Below are positions 15,751 to 22,507 of a stretch of 38,883 bases of DNA, in pieces (the first letter of the stretch is position 1; each line of letters opens with the position of its first letter). The position numbers were made by a program, and so were the translations under genes. A model generated the notes under the pieces. That model ran no database searches and was not told the origin of the DNA. It was given only the letters and a program-made list of their open reading frames with translations. The stretch is from a bacterium (GTDB lineage Bacteria > Bacillota_I > Bacilli_A > RF39 > UBA660). The stretch lies in assembly GCA_029012525.1 (NCBI GenBank), contig JAQXMG010000012.1:1-38883 (forward strand), given 5' to 3'.

Positions 15751-16095
15751 ATGTCTTATAGAAAATTAGGACGTGATAATAAACATAGAAGAAGCATGTT
15801 AGCTAATCTTACTATTGATGTTATTAAAAATGAAAAAATAGAAACTACTGAAACAAGAGCTAAAGAAGTAAAAAGATGTTTAGATAAAGTAATTACTTAT
15901 GGAAAAGATGGTAGTTTAGTATCTAGAAGAAAAGCTTTAGCATTTCTTATGAATGATACTGAAGCAGTAAAAAAAGTATTTGATGATTTAGCAGTACGTT
16001 ATAAAGATCGTAATGGTGGTTATTCTAGAATTTTAAAATTAGATGAAAGAAAAGGAGATGGCGCTTTAGTCGTTATCTTAGAACTTGTTAAATAA
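15751..16095 (+). CDS. rplQ: 50S ribosomal protein L17
   Basis: L17 is the last gene of the cluster. The 114-residue product has MSYRKLGRDNKHRRSMLANL at the start, KIETTETRAKEVKRCLDKVI at about 29-48 and GGYSRILKLDERKGDGA near the end. AGGAGG precedes the ATG. A hairpin and T run directly after the stop end the transcript. Confidence 0.98.
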   Translation: MSYRKLGRDNKHRRSMLANLTIDVIKNEKIETTETRAKEVKRCLDKVITYGKDGSLVSRRKALAFLMNDTEAVKKVFDDLAVRYKDRNGGYSRILKLDERKGDGALVVILELVK

Positions 16096-16117
16096 GGATG
16101 CATATGCATCTTTTTTT
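16094..16117 (+). terminator. Rho-independent terminator of the ribosomal cluster
   Basis: AAGGATGC and GCATCTTT form an 8-bp stem with one G-U pair around the loop ATAT, and seven T residues follow. It overlaps the rplQ stop codon. Confidence 0.8.
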
Positions 16118-16137
16118 GTTTTATTTTTGTAAATTCA

Positions 16138-16146
16138 TGATATAAT
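16138..16146 (+). promoter_or_regulatory. Extended -10 promoter for the SDR-truA pair
   Basis: TGA followed by TATAAT (16141-16146) forms an extended -10; the -35 region is poor. Transcription would start near 16153, after the ATG at 16151, which argues for the ATG at 16166. Confidence 0.5.
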
Positions 16147-16165
16147 TATTATGGGAGTTGGTGTT

Positions 16166-16924
16166 ATGAAAGCTTTAATAACTGGTGCATCAAGTGGTAT
16201 TGGTCGTGAAATGGCTATATACTTAAGTGAACTTGGATGTGATTTAATATTAGTAGCAAGAGATAAAGAAAAATTAGAGGAATTACAAAAGAGTTTAAAG
16301 ACAAAAGTCCAAATCATAATAATAGATTTAGCAAATGAAAAGAAGATTAAAGATCTATATATGATTACCAAAAATGAAAATATTGATATCTTAATAAATA
16401 ATGCTGGTTTTGGTTTATTTGGTGATTATTCTTCAGTTGATTTATTGACAGAGCTTAATATGATTGATGTTAATATTAAAGCAGTACACATTTTAACTAG
16501 AATGTATTTAAAAGATTTTACAAAGAGAAATTCCGGTTATATCTTAAATGTAGCAAGTAGTGCAGGTCTTTTAAAGGGTGGTCCACTTATGAGTTGCTAT
16601 TATGCTACAAAAAGTTATGTTGTAAGTTTTACTAATGCCTTATATGAAGAATTAAGAAGAAATAAATCAAAAGTAAGAGTTGCAGTACTTTGTCCAGGTC
16701 CTGTTAAAACTAATTTTGATAATGTTGCTCATGTTAAGTTTAATTTAAAACAACTTGATGCAAGATATGTTGCAAGATATGCCATAACTAAATTACTTTC
16801 AACTAATAAACTTACAATTATTCCTGGTACAAATATAAAATTAGGAGTTTTCTTCCAAATATTTTTACCAACTAAAACACTACTTAAAATAACTTATAAA
16901 ATTCAAGAAAGAAAAAGGAAATAA
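16166..16924 (+). CDS. Short-chain dehydrogenase/reductase (SDR) family oxidoreductase
   Basis: A classical SDR: a Rossmann-fold NAD(P)-dependent oxidoreductase of unknown substrate. The cofactor motif TGASSGIG is at residues 6-13, NNAGFG near 78-83, the catalytic serine at about 131 (NVASSAG) and the Tyr-X3-Lys pair at 145 and 149 (YYATK). With Arg32 (VARDKEK) after the second strand, NADP(H) is the likely cofactor. The 252-residue form starts at 16166, eight bases after GGGAG. The C-terminus is basic with a hydrophobic stretch, as in the DltE/YqjQ-like membrane-associated SDRs. It overlaps truA by one base, so both are probably co-transcribed. In many Bacillota the ecfA1-ecfA2-ecfT transporter genes occupy this position. 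Confidence 0.93.
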   Translation: MKALITGASSGIGREMAIYLSELGCDLILVARDKEKLEELQKSLKTKVQIIIIDLANEKKIKDLYMITKNENIDILINNAGFGLFGDYSSVDLLTELNMIDVNIKAVHILTRMYLKDFTKRNSGYILNVASSAGLLKGGPLMSCYYATKSYVVSFTNALYEELRRNKSKVRVAVLCPGPVKTNFDNVAHVKFNLKQLDARYVARYAITKLLSTNKLTIIPGTNIKLGVFFQIFLPTKTLLKITYKIQERKRK

Positions 16925-17655
16925 TGAGATACTTAATGACATTTTCCTATGATGGGAATGATTTTAATGGTTATCAAAAACAAAAAAACTTAAAAACAGT
17001 TCAAGGTGTTTTAGAAAAAAAATTAACGGAATTAAATAAAAGTAAAGTAATAATTCAAGCATCTGGTAGAACTGATAAAAATGTCCATGCAATGTGTCAG
17101 AAGGCTCATTTTGATTTAGATAATAAAATACCATGTTCAAATATAAAAAGATACTTAAACAGGCTTTTAAATGGCTCTATATATGTTTCTAATGTGGAAG
17201 AAGTGCCTGGTAAATTTCATGCAAGATATGATTGCATAAAAAAAGAATATCGTTATTATATAAATACAGGAAGTTATGATGTTTTTAAAAGAAATTATAT
17301 TTATCAATACAATAAAAATTTAGAAATAGATAAAATGAATAAAGCATCAAAATTATTTTTAGGAACTCATAATTTTAAATCATTTTGTAATGATTCAAAA
17401 GAAAGAACAAATTTTGATAGAACAATTGAAAGTATAACTATTAATAAAATTAATGATATAATAGAAATATCAATTGTAGGAAATGGTTTTTTAAAACAAA
17501 TGGTAAGAAATATAGTTGGTGTTTTAATTCACGTTGGGGAAAATAAATTAGATATATCTAAAATAAATGATATTTTTTATAAACAAACTAGATCTTATAA
17601 CATAAAAAGTGTTCCAGGGTGTGGACTTTATTTATGGAATGTTTGGTATAGGTAA
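16924..17655 (+). CDS. truA: tRNA pseudouridine(38-40) synthase TruA
   Basis: TruA converts uridines 38-40 in the tRNA anticodon arm to pseudouridine. The 243-residue product has YDGNDFNGYQKQ at the start, and the catalytic aspartate in SGRTDKNVHA near residue 52; the usual motif is GRTDAGVHA, so A-G is K-N here. It also has the tyrosine-bearing KEYRYYI, THNFKSFC and NGFLKQMVRNIVGVL motifs. The start overlaps the SDR stop by one base. rplM-rpsI follow under a separate promoter, the standard Bacillota order. Confidence 0.96.
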   Translation: MRYLMTFSYDGNDFNGYQKQKNLKTVQGVLEKKLTELNKSKVIIQASGRTDKNVHAMCQKAHFDLDNKIPCSNIKRYLNRLLNGSIYVSNVEEVPGKFHARYDCIKKEYRYYINTGSYDVFKRNYIYQYNKNLEIDKMNKASKLFLGTHNFKSFCNDSKERTNFDRTIESITINKINDIIEISIVGNGFLKQMVRNIVGVLIHVGENKLDISKINDIFYKQTRSYNIKSVPGCGLYLWNVWYR

Positions 17656-17679
17656 TATATACAAATTGTCATATTTTAC

Positions 17680-17708
17680 TTGACTTTTGTATATATTTTT
17701 AGTATAAT
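17680..17708 (+). promoter_or_regulatory. Strong promoter for rplM-rpsI
   Basis: TTGACT at 17680-17685 and a perfect TATAAT at 17703-17708 are separated by 17 bases. Transcription should start near 17715, giving a leader of about 83 nt. Confidence 0.85.
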
Positions 17709-17714
17709 TTTAAT

Positions 17715-17797
17715 CGGTACATTTTTCTATATATCCCATATTAAATAAACCCTGGGAAAGTTTATTTAAGTTGTGATTATGAAAGGAAGAAAAGAAT
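17715..17797 (+). promoter_or_regulatory. Hairpin leader of rplM (candidate L13 leader)
   Basis: A perfect 10-bp stem (TTAAATAAAC at 17741-17750 with GTTTATTTAA at 17760-17769) closes the loop CCTGGGAAA. It is not followed by a T run, so it is not a terminator. Many Bacillota carry an autoregulatory L13 leader RNA in exactly this position. The position and a purine-rich loop fit that idea, but I cannot confirm the consensus by eye. Confidence 0.5.
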
Positions 17798-18229
17798 ATG
17801 AAAAGTTATATGCAAAAAAAAGAAACAGTTGAACGTAAATGGTATGTTATTGATGCTACTGACATTGCTTTAGGACGTTTAGCTAGCCAAACAGCTTCTA
17901 TTTTAAGAGGAAAAAATAAAGCTATTTTTACACCACATATTGATTGTGGAGATTATGTTATTATTGTTAATGCTGACAAGGTAAAACTTACTGGAAACAA
18001 GATGGATAAAAAATTATATTATAATCATTCAGGTTATGTTGGAGGATTAAGAGTTCGTAAAGCATCAGAAATGATTGAAAAGTATCCAGTTGAAATGGTA
18101 GAAAGAGCAGTTAAAGGTATGCTTCCTAACGGAAGACTTGGAAGAGCTATGTACAAAAAATTATTTGTTTATGCTGGAAATGAACATCCACATAAAGCTC
18201 AACAACCTACTGTTTTAGAAGTTAAATAA
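17798..18229 (+). CDS. rplM: 50S ribosomal protein L13
   Basis: L13 is an early 50S assembly protein. The 143-residue product has ERKWYVIDATDIALGRLAS at about 12-30, SILRGKNKAIFTPHIDCGD, HSGYVGGLRVRKASEMIEKY and MLPNGRLGRAMYKKLFVYAG. The first ATG at 17798 is chosen: AAGGAAG lies eight bases before it, and L13 normally has a few residues before the ERKW block. It is co-transcribed with rpsI, 11 bases away. Confidence 0.98.
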   Translation: MKSYMQKKETVERKWYVIDATDIALGRLASQTASILRGKNKAIFTPHIDCGDYVIIVNADKVKLTGNKMDKKLYYNHSGYVGGLRVRKASEMIEKYPVEMVERAVKGMLPNGRLGRAMYKKLFVYAGNEHPHKAQQPTVLEVK

Positions 18230-18240
18230 GGGAGGATATT

Positions 18241-18660
18241 ATGGCAAAAAGTAAAGAATTTTATTATGCAACAGGTAGAAGAAAAACTGCTATTGCAAAA
18301 GTTAAATTAGTTAAGGGAACAGGAAAAATTACTGTTAATGATAGAGATGTTCATGAATATTTTCCATCTGAAATTTTAGTTATGGATTTAACTCAACCAC
18401 TTCAATTAACTGAGACAACAGATCAATTTGATGTAATTGCAAATGTTCATGGTGGGGGATATTCTGGACAAGCTGAAGCTATTCGTTTAGGAATTGCAAG
18501 AGCATTAATGGAATATGATACAGTTGATCCAAGTGATCCATCAAGTTTTAGAAAAATATTAAAAGTTAATGGAATGATTACTCGTGATTCAAGAGAAACA
18601 GAACGTAAGAAACCAGGACTTAAAAAAGCACGTCGTGCACCACAATTCAGCAAAAGATAA
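18241..18660 (+). CDS. rpsI: 30S ribosomal protein S9
   Basis: S9 reaches the P-site tRNA with its C-terminal tail. The 139-residue product shows YYATGRRKTAIAKVKLVKGT, the VHGGGYSGQAEAIRLGIARA core and the basic ending RDSRETERKKPGLKKARRAP with FSKR as the last residues. The intact Lys-Arg terminus is the P-site contact. GGGAGG precedes the ATG. Confidence 0.98.
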   Translation: MAKSKEFYYATGRRKTAIAKVKLVKGTGKITVNDRDVHEYFPSEILVMDLTQPLQLTETTDQFDVIANVHGGGYSGQAEAIRLGIARALMEYDTVDPSDPSSFRKILKVNGMITRDSRETERKKPGLKKARRAPQFSKR

Positions 18661-18672
18661 TATAATGATTAT

Positions 18673-18705
18673 AAGACTAATATTTACAAAATTATTAGTC
18701 TTTTT
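18673..18705 (+). terminator. Rho-independent terminator after rpsI
   Basis: A perfect 10-bp stem (AAGACTAATA with TATTAGTCTT) surrounds a ten-base loop and runs into TTTTT. Confidence 0.8.
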
Positions 18706-18716
18706 ATTTTATATTA

Positions 18717-18745
18717 TTGTTTTTCTATCTATAAATATGTATAAT
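18717..18745 (+). promoter_or_regulatory. Predicted promoter for the Abi gene
   Basis: TTGTTT at 18717-18722 and TATAAT at 18740-18745 are 17 bases apart. AAAGGAG follows just ahead of the gene. Confidence 0.5.
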
Positions 18746-18773
18746 TTATATGTAAGATAAAAAGGAGTATTTT

Positions 18774-19739
18774 ATGAATCAGAATAATGAAAAAACATTC
18801 AAAACTTTAGATGAACAAATATCTATCTTAAGAGAAAAAGGAATGATAATAAATGACGAAAATTATGCTAAAGAAGTTCTTTTAAGGGAAAATTATTTCT
18901 TTTTGCATGGTTATCGTTATCCATTTTTAAAATCTAAGGATGATAAATTTTATATAAAAGGAACTAATTTTGAAGAATTATATAGTTTATTTTTATTTGA
19001 TAGACAATTAAGAAATATCATATTTAAAAATATTTTAATAATAGAGAACAATATAAAATCAATTTTTTCTTATCAGCTATCAAAAAAGTATGGTTATAAA
19101 GAAAAAGATTATTTAAATCCTAAAAATTTTAATACAGCTAAAGAAAAAAGAAAACAAGTAAATGATTTGCTTGCAAAAATGAAAAGACAAATGAAAAAAA
19201 ATATTTCAACTCATAGTGCCACTATGCATTATGTAAATAATTATGGTTATGTACCACTTTGGATTTTAGTTAAAGTATTATCATTTGGTATTGTATCAGA
19301 ATTGTTTTCAATTTTAAAAAAAGAAGATCAATATGATATTGTTGATATCTATGGTCTTGACATTGATGTTTTTTCAAATTATTTATCAATTTTATCTAAT
19401 TATCGTAATTTGTGTGCACATGAAGATATAGTTTATGATAATAAAACTAATAAAGAAATTGAGGATACAAGGTTTCACAGAATGTTAAATATTCCAATTA
19501 TGGACAATGAATATATATATGGTAAAAATGATTTGTTTGCTATTTTAATTATATTTAAATCGTTGTTAAAACAAGAAGAATTAAAAAATTTAGTATTAGA
19601 AATTAAACATATTTTGGATAATCTTGATTATAATTTAAAAACAATTAGTATTGATAAAGTATTAGATAGAATGGGATTCCCTAAAAATTATGAAGAAATT
19701 GTTACAATAGAAAAAAGTGATTTATTTAATTATCAATAA
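18774..19739 (+). CDS. Abi_2 family abortive-infection protein (HEPN type)
   Basis: The 321-residue product belongs to the AbiD/AbiF-like Abi_2 family. Diagnostic parts are TLDEQISILREKGM near the start, LRENYFFLHGYRYPF at about 37-51, FDRQLRNIIFKNILIIENNI at 75-94 and, near residue 209, NYRNLCAHED. The last contains Arg211-X4-His216, the HEPN catalytic motif shared with Cas13-type RNases. Known members stop phage growth by killing or arresting the infected cell, presumably by cleaving RNA. The gene has its own promoter and an AAAGGAG site. It ends exactly where a small membrane-protein gene on the other strand ends, with no terminator between. No antitoxin is recognisable, which fits a one-gene Abi system. 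Confidence 0.9.
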   Translation: MNQNNEKTFKTLDEQISILREKGMIINDENYAKEVLLRENYFFLHGYRYPFLKSKDDKFYIKGTNFEELYSLFLFDRQLRNIIFKNILIIENNIKSIFSYQLSKKYGYKEKDYLNPKNFNTAKEKRKQVNDLLAKMKRQMKKNISTHSATMHYVNNYGYVPLWILVKVLSFGIVSELFSILKKEDQYDIVDIYGLDIDVFSNYLSILSNYRNLCAHEDIVYDNKTNKEIEDTRFHRMLNIPIMDNEYIYGKNDLFAILIIFKSLLKQEELKNLVLEIKHILDNLDYNLKTISIDKVLDRMGFPKNYEEIVTIEKSDLFNYQ

Positions 19740-20111
19740 TTAAACTTCTGGGTTTTCGATATCCGCTTCATCAATAGTACGATTGTAGTACACAATATAT
19801 AAAGTAATTAAACCAGCTATTAAAGTAATAACAGACGCTATAATTTGGAGGATAAAGGGTTTTAAATCTTTATTCTCATTTTTTGCAATTTCATAGTTTT
19901 CTATACTTATATATAAGAAAGATATTATTATTCCTAAAACAAATAATCTATTACCAAGTTCTATTTTGTAAGTTTCATAATATGGTTTTTCCTCATATTT
20001 ATTTATTTGATTTTGAGTTAAAAAAATGGATATTAAAATTGCTCCAATAAACAATAATGAAGCTAGTTCATCAAGTTTTAAAAGTTGTATTTTTTTCTCT
20101 TTTTCGTCCAT
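19740..20111 (-). CDS. Small membrane protein of unknown function
   Basis: The 123-residue product has a charged N-terminus (MDEKEKKIQLLKLDE), three hydrophobic segments (about residues 17-32, 55-70 and 86-109) and an acidic C-terminus. I do not recognise a family. The gene converges on the Abi gene with zero spacing and diverges from hsp20. Its start lacks any ribosome binding site, and a TATAAT on this strand (20122-20117) ends only five bases before the ATG, so the mRNA may be leaderless. The CIRCE operator at 20144-20170 lies just upstream, so the gene could also feel HrcA. A role as partner of the Abi protein is possible but unsupported. Confidence 0.7.
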   Translation of the reverse strand: MDEKEKKIQLLKLDELASLLFIGAILISIFLTQNQINKYEEKPYYETYKIELGNRLFVLGIIISFLYISIENYEIAKNENKDLKPFILQIIASVITLIAGLITLYIVYYNRTIDEADIENPEV

Positions 20112-20143
20112 AATAAATTATATGTAAAGAAATATTAAATTTC

Positions 20144-20170
20144 TTAGCACTTTTTGTTGACAAGTGCTAA
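20144..20170. promoter_or_regulatory. CIRCE operator (HrcA binding site)
   Basis: TTAGCACTT (20144-20152), nine bases, then AAGTGCTAA (20162-20170): a perfect 9-9-9 inverted repeat. The textbook element is TTAGCACTC-N9-GAGTGCTAA, so each arm differs at its inner base only. It overlaps the -35 box of the hsp20 promoter, as expected for repression by HrcA. Confidence 0.92.
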
Positions 20171-20184
20171 AAAAGTGATATAAT
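20157..20184 (+). promoter_or_regulatory. hsp20 promoter, embedded in the CIRCE element
   Basis: TTGACA at 20157-20162 lies within the operator spacer and right arm. TATAAT at 20179-20184 follows after 16 bases. The leader is short and contains AAGGAGG. Confidence 0.88.
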
Positions 20185-20208
20185 GATAATTGTAAGGAGG
20201 AATGAATT

Positions 20209-20595
20209 ATGAATTTAATACCAAGAAGATATTTTCTAGATGATTTCTTTGATGATTTTGATGTAAAAACTACTACTAATATGAAGTGTGATATTTATGA
20301 AAAGGATGGAAACTATTTTATTGAAATGGATATTCCAGGATTTAAGAAAGAAGATATAGACGTATCTTGTGATAAAGGATACTTAACAATTAATGCTAAA
20401 CATGAGGAAAGCTCTGATGATGAAGGCAAAAATTATATCAGAAAAGAAAGAAGTTATGGAAGCTTTAGTAGACAATTTTATATTGGAGATGTAAGCGAAG
20501 AACAAATTAAAGCAGAATTTAGTAATGGGATCCTTAAAGTAGTAGTTCCAAAACAAGAAGAAGTAAATACTAAAAAGAAAATAGAAATAGATTAA
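20209..20595 (+). CDS. Small heat-shock protein, Hsp20/alpha-crystallin family
   Basis: This ATP-independent holdase keeps unfolding proteins soluble for refolding by DnaK and others. The 128-residue product has a short N-terminal arm (LIPRRYFLDDFFDDF), an alpha-crystallin domain from about residue 25 to 115 (FIEMDIPGFKKEDIDVSCDK, RSYGSFSRQFYI, FSNGILKVVVPK) and a C-terminal I-X-I motif (IEI, last residues) that docks neighbouring dimers. Expression should be heat-induced through HrcA: the only promoter overlaps a perfect CIRCE. It is transcribed alone, with a terminator right behind. Confidence 0.96.
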   Translation: MNLIPRRYFLDDFFDDFDVKTTTNMKCDIYEKDGNYFIEMDIPGFKKEDIDVSCDKGYLTINAKHEESSDDEGKNYIRKERSYGSFSRQFYIGDVSEEQIKAEFSNGILKVVVPKQEEVNTKKKIEID

Positions 20596-20597
20596 TA

Positions 20598-20637
20598 AAA
20601 AAGGTATTTTAGAATTAACTAAAATACCTTTTTATTT
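20598..20637. terminator. Bidirectional terminator between hsp20 and the lipoprotein gene
   Basis: A perfect 15-bp stem (20598-20612 with 20619-20633) has a six-base loop and A and T tracts on both flanks, so it can serve both strands. The lipoprotein stop codon lies in its right arm. Confidence 0.85.
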
Positions 20638-21492
20638 GTATGTTTCTTCTTTTAATTTTGAAATATTGCTTTTCATAATTGATAAATAATCTTCATTATT
20701 TGATATATCATTTTCTGTAATTGTTGTCATTATTTTAAATGTTTCAATTTTGGCACTATAATTATTTTTTAATTCAGTTAATAAGTTTGATTCATTTTCG
20801 TTTTCAGTTACAAAAACGTATGTTAATTTATTTTGACTTAAAAGCGATTTTGCTAATTCAATATTATTATCTTTATTTTTATTTTTGTCAGTTAAATTTA
20901 TAACTTCAAAACCATATTTTTCTAAGAATAGTAGTGATTCATCGTAAGAAATTATTCTTTTATATTTTGAATTATCTGCGGTTTTTTTTAGCTCGTTTTC
21001 TAATTCTGATATATCTACTTTTAAAAGCTCATAATTATTTTCTATTTCTTTTTTTATATAAGGACTATCAATATATTCACTCAACTCCTGTTTAATATTT
21101 TGAGCAATCATAAGTATATTTGAAGGATTAAGCCATATATCTGAATCAGCATTTATAACATCAAGTCCGTATGAAGCATCAATAATCTTCAAATTTTTGT
21201 TTATATTTAACATAGATGTAGCATATGTTCTTTCATTAGACTCACCATTATATATAAATAAATCATATGAACTAAAATCTTTTAGTTGTTTATCTGTTAT
21301 TTCATATTCATAAATATTAGTGCTTCTAGGATAAATACTTGATATATTTGAATTTTCTCCATATAATCTTTTTGCAACATATTCAATAGGATAAATTGTT
21401 GTTATGATATTTATTCCTTCCATATCATCTCTTTTAATACATCCTGTTAACAAAATGCATGATAATAAAACTATACTAATTATCTTTTTCAT
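20632..21492 (-). CDS. ZnuA/TroA-like substrate-binding lipoprotein lacking the usual metal ligands
   Basis: The 286-residue product begins with a lipoprotein signal (MKKIISIVLLSCILLTGC, lipobox Cys18), so it should be anchored outside the membrane. The rest follows cluster A-I metal-binding proteins: ITTIYPIEYVAKRLYG, DLFIYNGESNE, KIIDASYGLDVI, DIWLNPSNILMIAQNI and YVFVTENENESNLL. The three histidines that bind Zn or Mn in this family are replaced: Tyr61 (PHDYEP position), Asp118 (DPHxWLDP position) and Tyr183 (SHDAF position). It may bind another ligand, or nothing. No ABC permease or ATPase lies nearby. ATG at 21492 follows GGAGA and overlaps the end of yidD by 17 bases; an upstream in-frame start at 21534 would put 14 residues before the signal peptide and is rejected. 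Confidence 0.8.
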   Translation of the reverse strand: MKKIISIVLLSCILLTGCIKRDDMEGINIITTIYPIEYVAKRLYGENSNISSIYPRSTNIYEYEITDKQLKDFSSYDLFIYNGESNERTYATSMLNINKNLKIIDASYGLDVINADSDIWLNPSNILMIAQNIKQELSEYIDSPYIKKEIENNYELLKVDISELENELKKTADNSKYKRIISYDESLLFLEKYGFEVINLTDKNKNKDNNIELAKSLLSQNKLTYVFVTENENESNLLTELKNNYSAKIETFKIMTTITENDISNNEDYLSIMKSNISKLKEETYK

Positions 21493-21712
21493 ATTTTTTC
21501 TCCTTTTTTGGTACAGGGTCATATCCACCTTCATGAAGAGGATTACATCTTAATATTCTTTTAAAGGTCATTATACTTCCTTTAAAAAAACCATATTCTT
21601 CTAAAGCTTCAATAGCATAATTAGAGCAAGTTGGATAAAATCTGCACATATCGTGAAAGCTTCCCGGAATTTTTTGATATATTTTTATAAAAAAAATTGC
21701 AATATGTTTCAT
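21476..21712 (-). CDS. yidD: Membrane protein insertion efficiency factor YidD
   Basis: YidD is a small membrane-associated protein thought to assist YidC-dependent insertion. The family core is complete: MKHIAIFFIKIYQK, CRFYPTCSNYAIEALEEYG, GSIMTFKRILRCNPLHEGG and YDPVP. ATG at 21712 gives 78 residues and the usual N-terminus; AAGGA lies 12 bases ahead, a long gap, and an in-frame ATG at 21733 has no ribosome binding site at all. The gene is usually found beside rnpA and yidC; here it is apart from them and overlaps a lipoprotein gene, with which it is likely co-transcribed. Confidence 0.92.
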   Translation of the reverse strand: MKHIAIFFIKIYQKIPGSFHDMCRFYPTCSNYAIEALEEYGFFKGSIMTFKRILRCNPLHEGGYDPVPKKEKKYEKDN

Positions 21713-21776
21713 AAAAAATATCATTCCTTCCATTTAATATTGTACTATTAAAATTATATTTAATCAATTAAATAAT

Positions 21777-21805
21777 TTGATAATTTTTATTTTATATGAT
21801 ATTAT
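21777..21805 (+). promoter_or_regulatory. Predicted promoter for rnc
   Basis: TTGATA at 21777-21782 and TATTAT at 21800-21805 are 17 bases apart, with TGA before the -10 box. AAGAGGAG follows ahead of the start. Confidence 0.65.
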
Positions 21806-21826
21806 TTATGTTAAGAGGAGATAAAA

Positions 21827-22489
21827 ATGAAAGAACTATTGGACAAACTAAATATTAAATATAACAATATTAAATTATATGAGCAAGCATTTATCCATAC
21901 ATCTTATGCTTATGAGCATAATTTAAAATCTTATGAAACTTTGGAATTTTTGGGAGACGCTATAGTTGATTTAATAATTTCTGATTATTTATATAAGAGT
22001 GGAAAATATACTGAAGGAGAAATGACAAAAATAAGAGCTAGTTATGTTTGTGAAAATGCTTTGTATGAGTATTCAACTGATTTAAATCTTAGTAAATATA
22101 TTAAAGTAGGCGTAGGAGAAACAAGATCTGATGGTACCCATAAAAAAGCAATAATGGCTGATGTTTTCGAAGCTTTTATGGGTGCTGTATATTTAGATTT
22201 AGGATATGAAAAAACAAAAGAAATAGGTTTAAAAATAATTGTTCCTTATATTGAAAATAAAGATATAATGCTATTTAAAGATTATAAATCAACACTTCAA
22301 GAAGCAGTTCAAACTGATAAAAAGTCTTTAGAATATGAACTTTTAGAAGAAACAGGACCTGCACATAATAGAACATTTAAAATTTGCGTTAAAGTTGATG
22401 GTATAAATTTAGGTGAAGGCATTGGTTCATCAAAAAAAGAAGCAGAGCAAAATGCTGCGAAAAAAGCTTTAAGTATTTTATCAAAGTAG
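21827..22489 (+). CDS. rnc: Ribonuclease III
   Basis: RNase III cuts double-stranded RNA and starts rRNA processing. The 220-residue product has the nuclease domain with signature ETLEFLGDAIVDL (residues 37-49; Glu40 and Asp44 are metal ligands) and the second acidic cluster MADVFEAFMGAVYLD near 108-122. A double-stranded RNA-binding domain at about 150-218 ends with GSSKKEAEQNAAKKAL. Rnc next to smc is standard in Bacillota, but here gmk on the other strand separates them. Confidence 0.97.
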   Translation: MKELLDKLNIKYNNIKLYEQAFIHTSYAYEHNLKSYETLEFLGDAIVDLIISDYLYKSGKYTEGEMTKIRASYVCENALYEYSTDLNLSKYIKVGVGETRSDGTHKKAIMADVFEAFMGAVYLDLGYEKTKEIGLKIIVPYIENKDIMLFKDYKSTLQEAVQTDKKSLEYELLEETGPAHNRTFKICVKVDGINLGEGIGSSKKEAEQNAAKKALSILSK

Positions 22490-22507
22490 ATTAATTCTCT
22501 ACTTTTT
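22483..22507. terminator. Short hairpin terminator shared by rnc and gmk
   Basis: AAAGTAGA (22483-22490) pairs with TCTACTTT (22498-22505), and T residues follow on the plus strand. The hairpin contains the stop codons of both convergent genes, which end one base apart. Confidence 0.6.
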
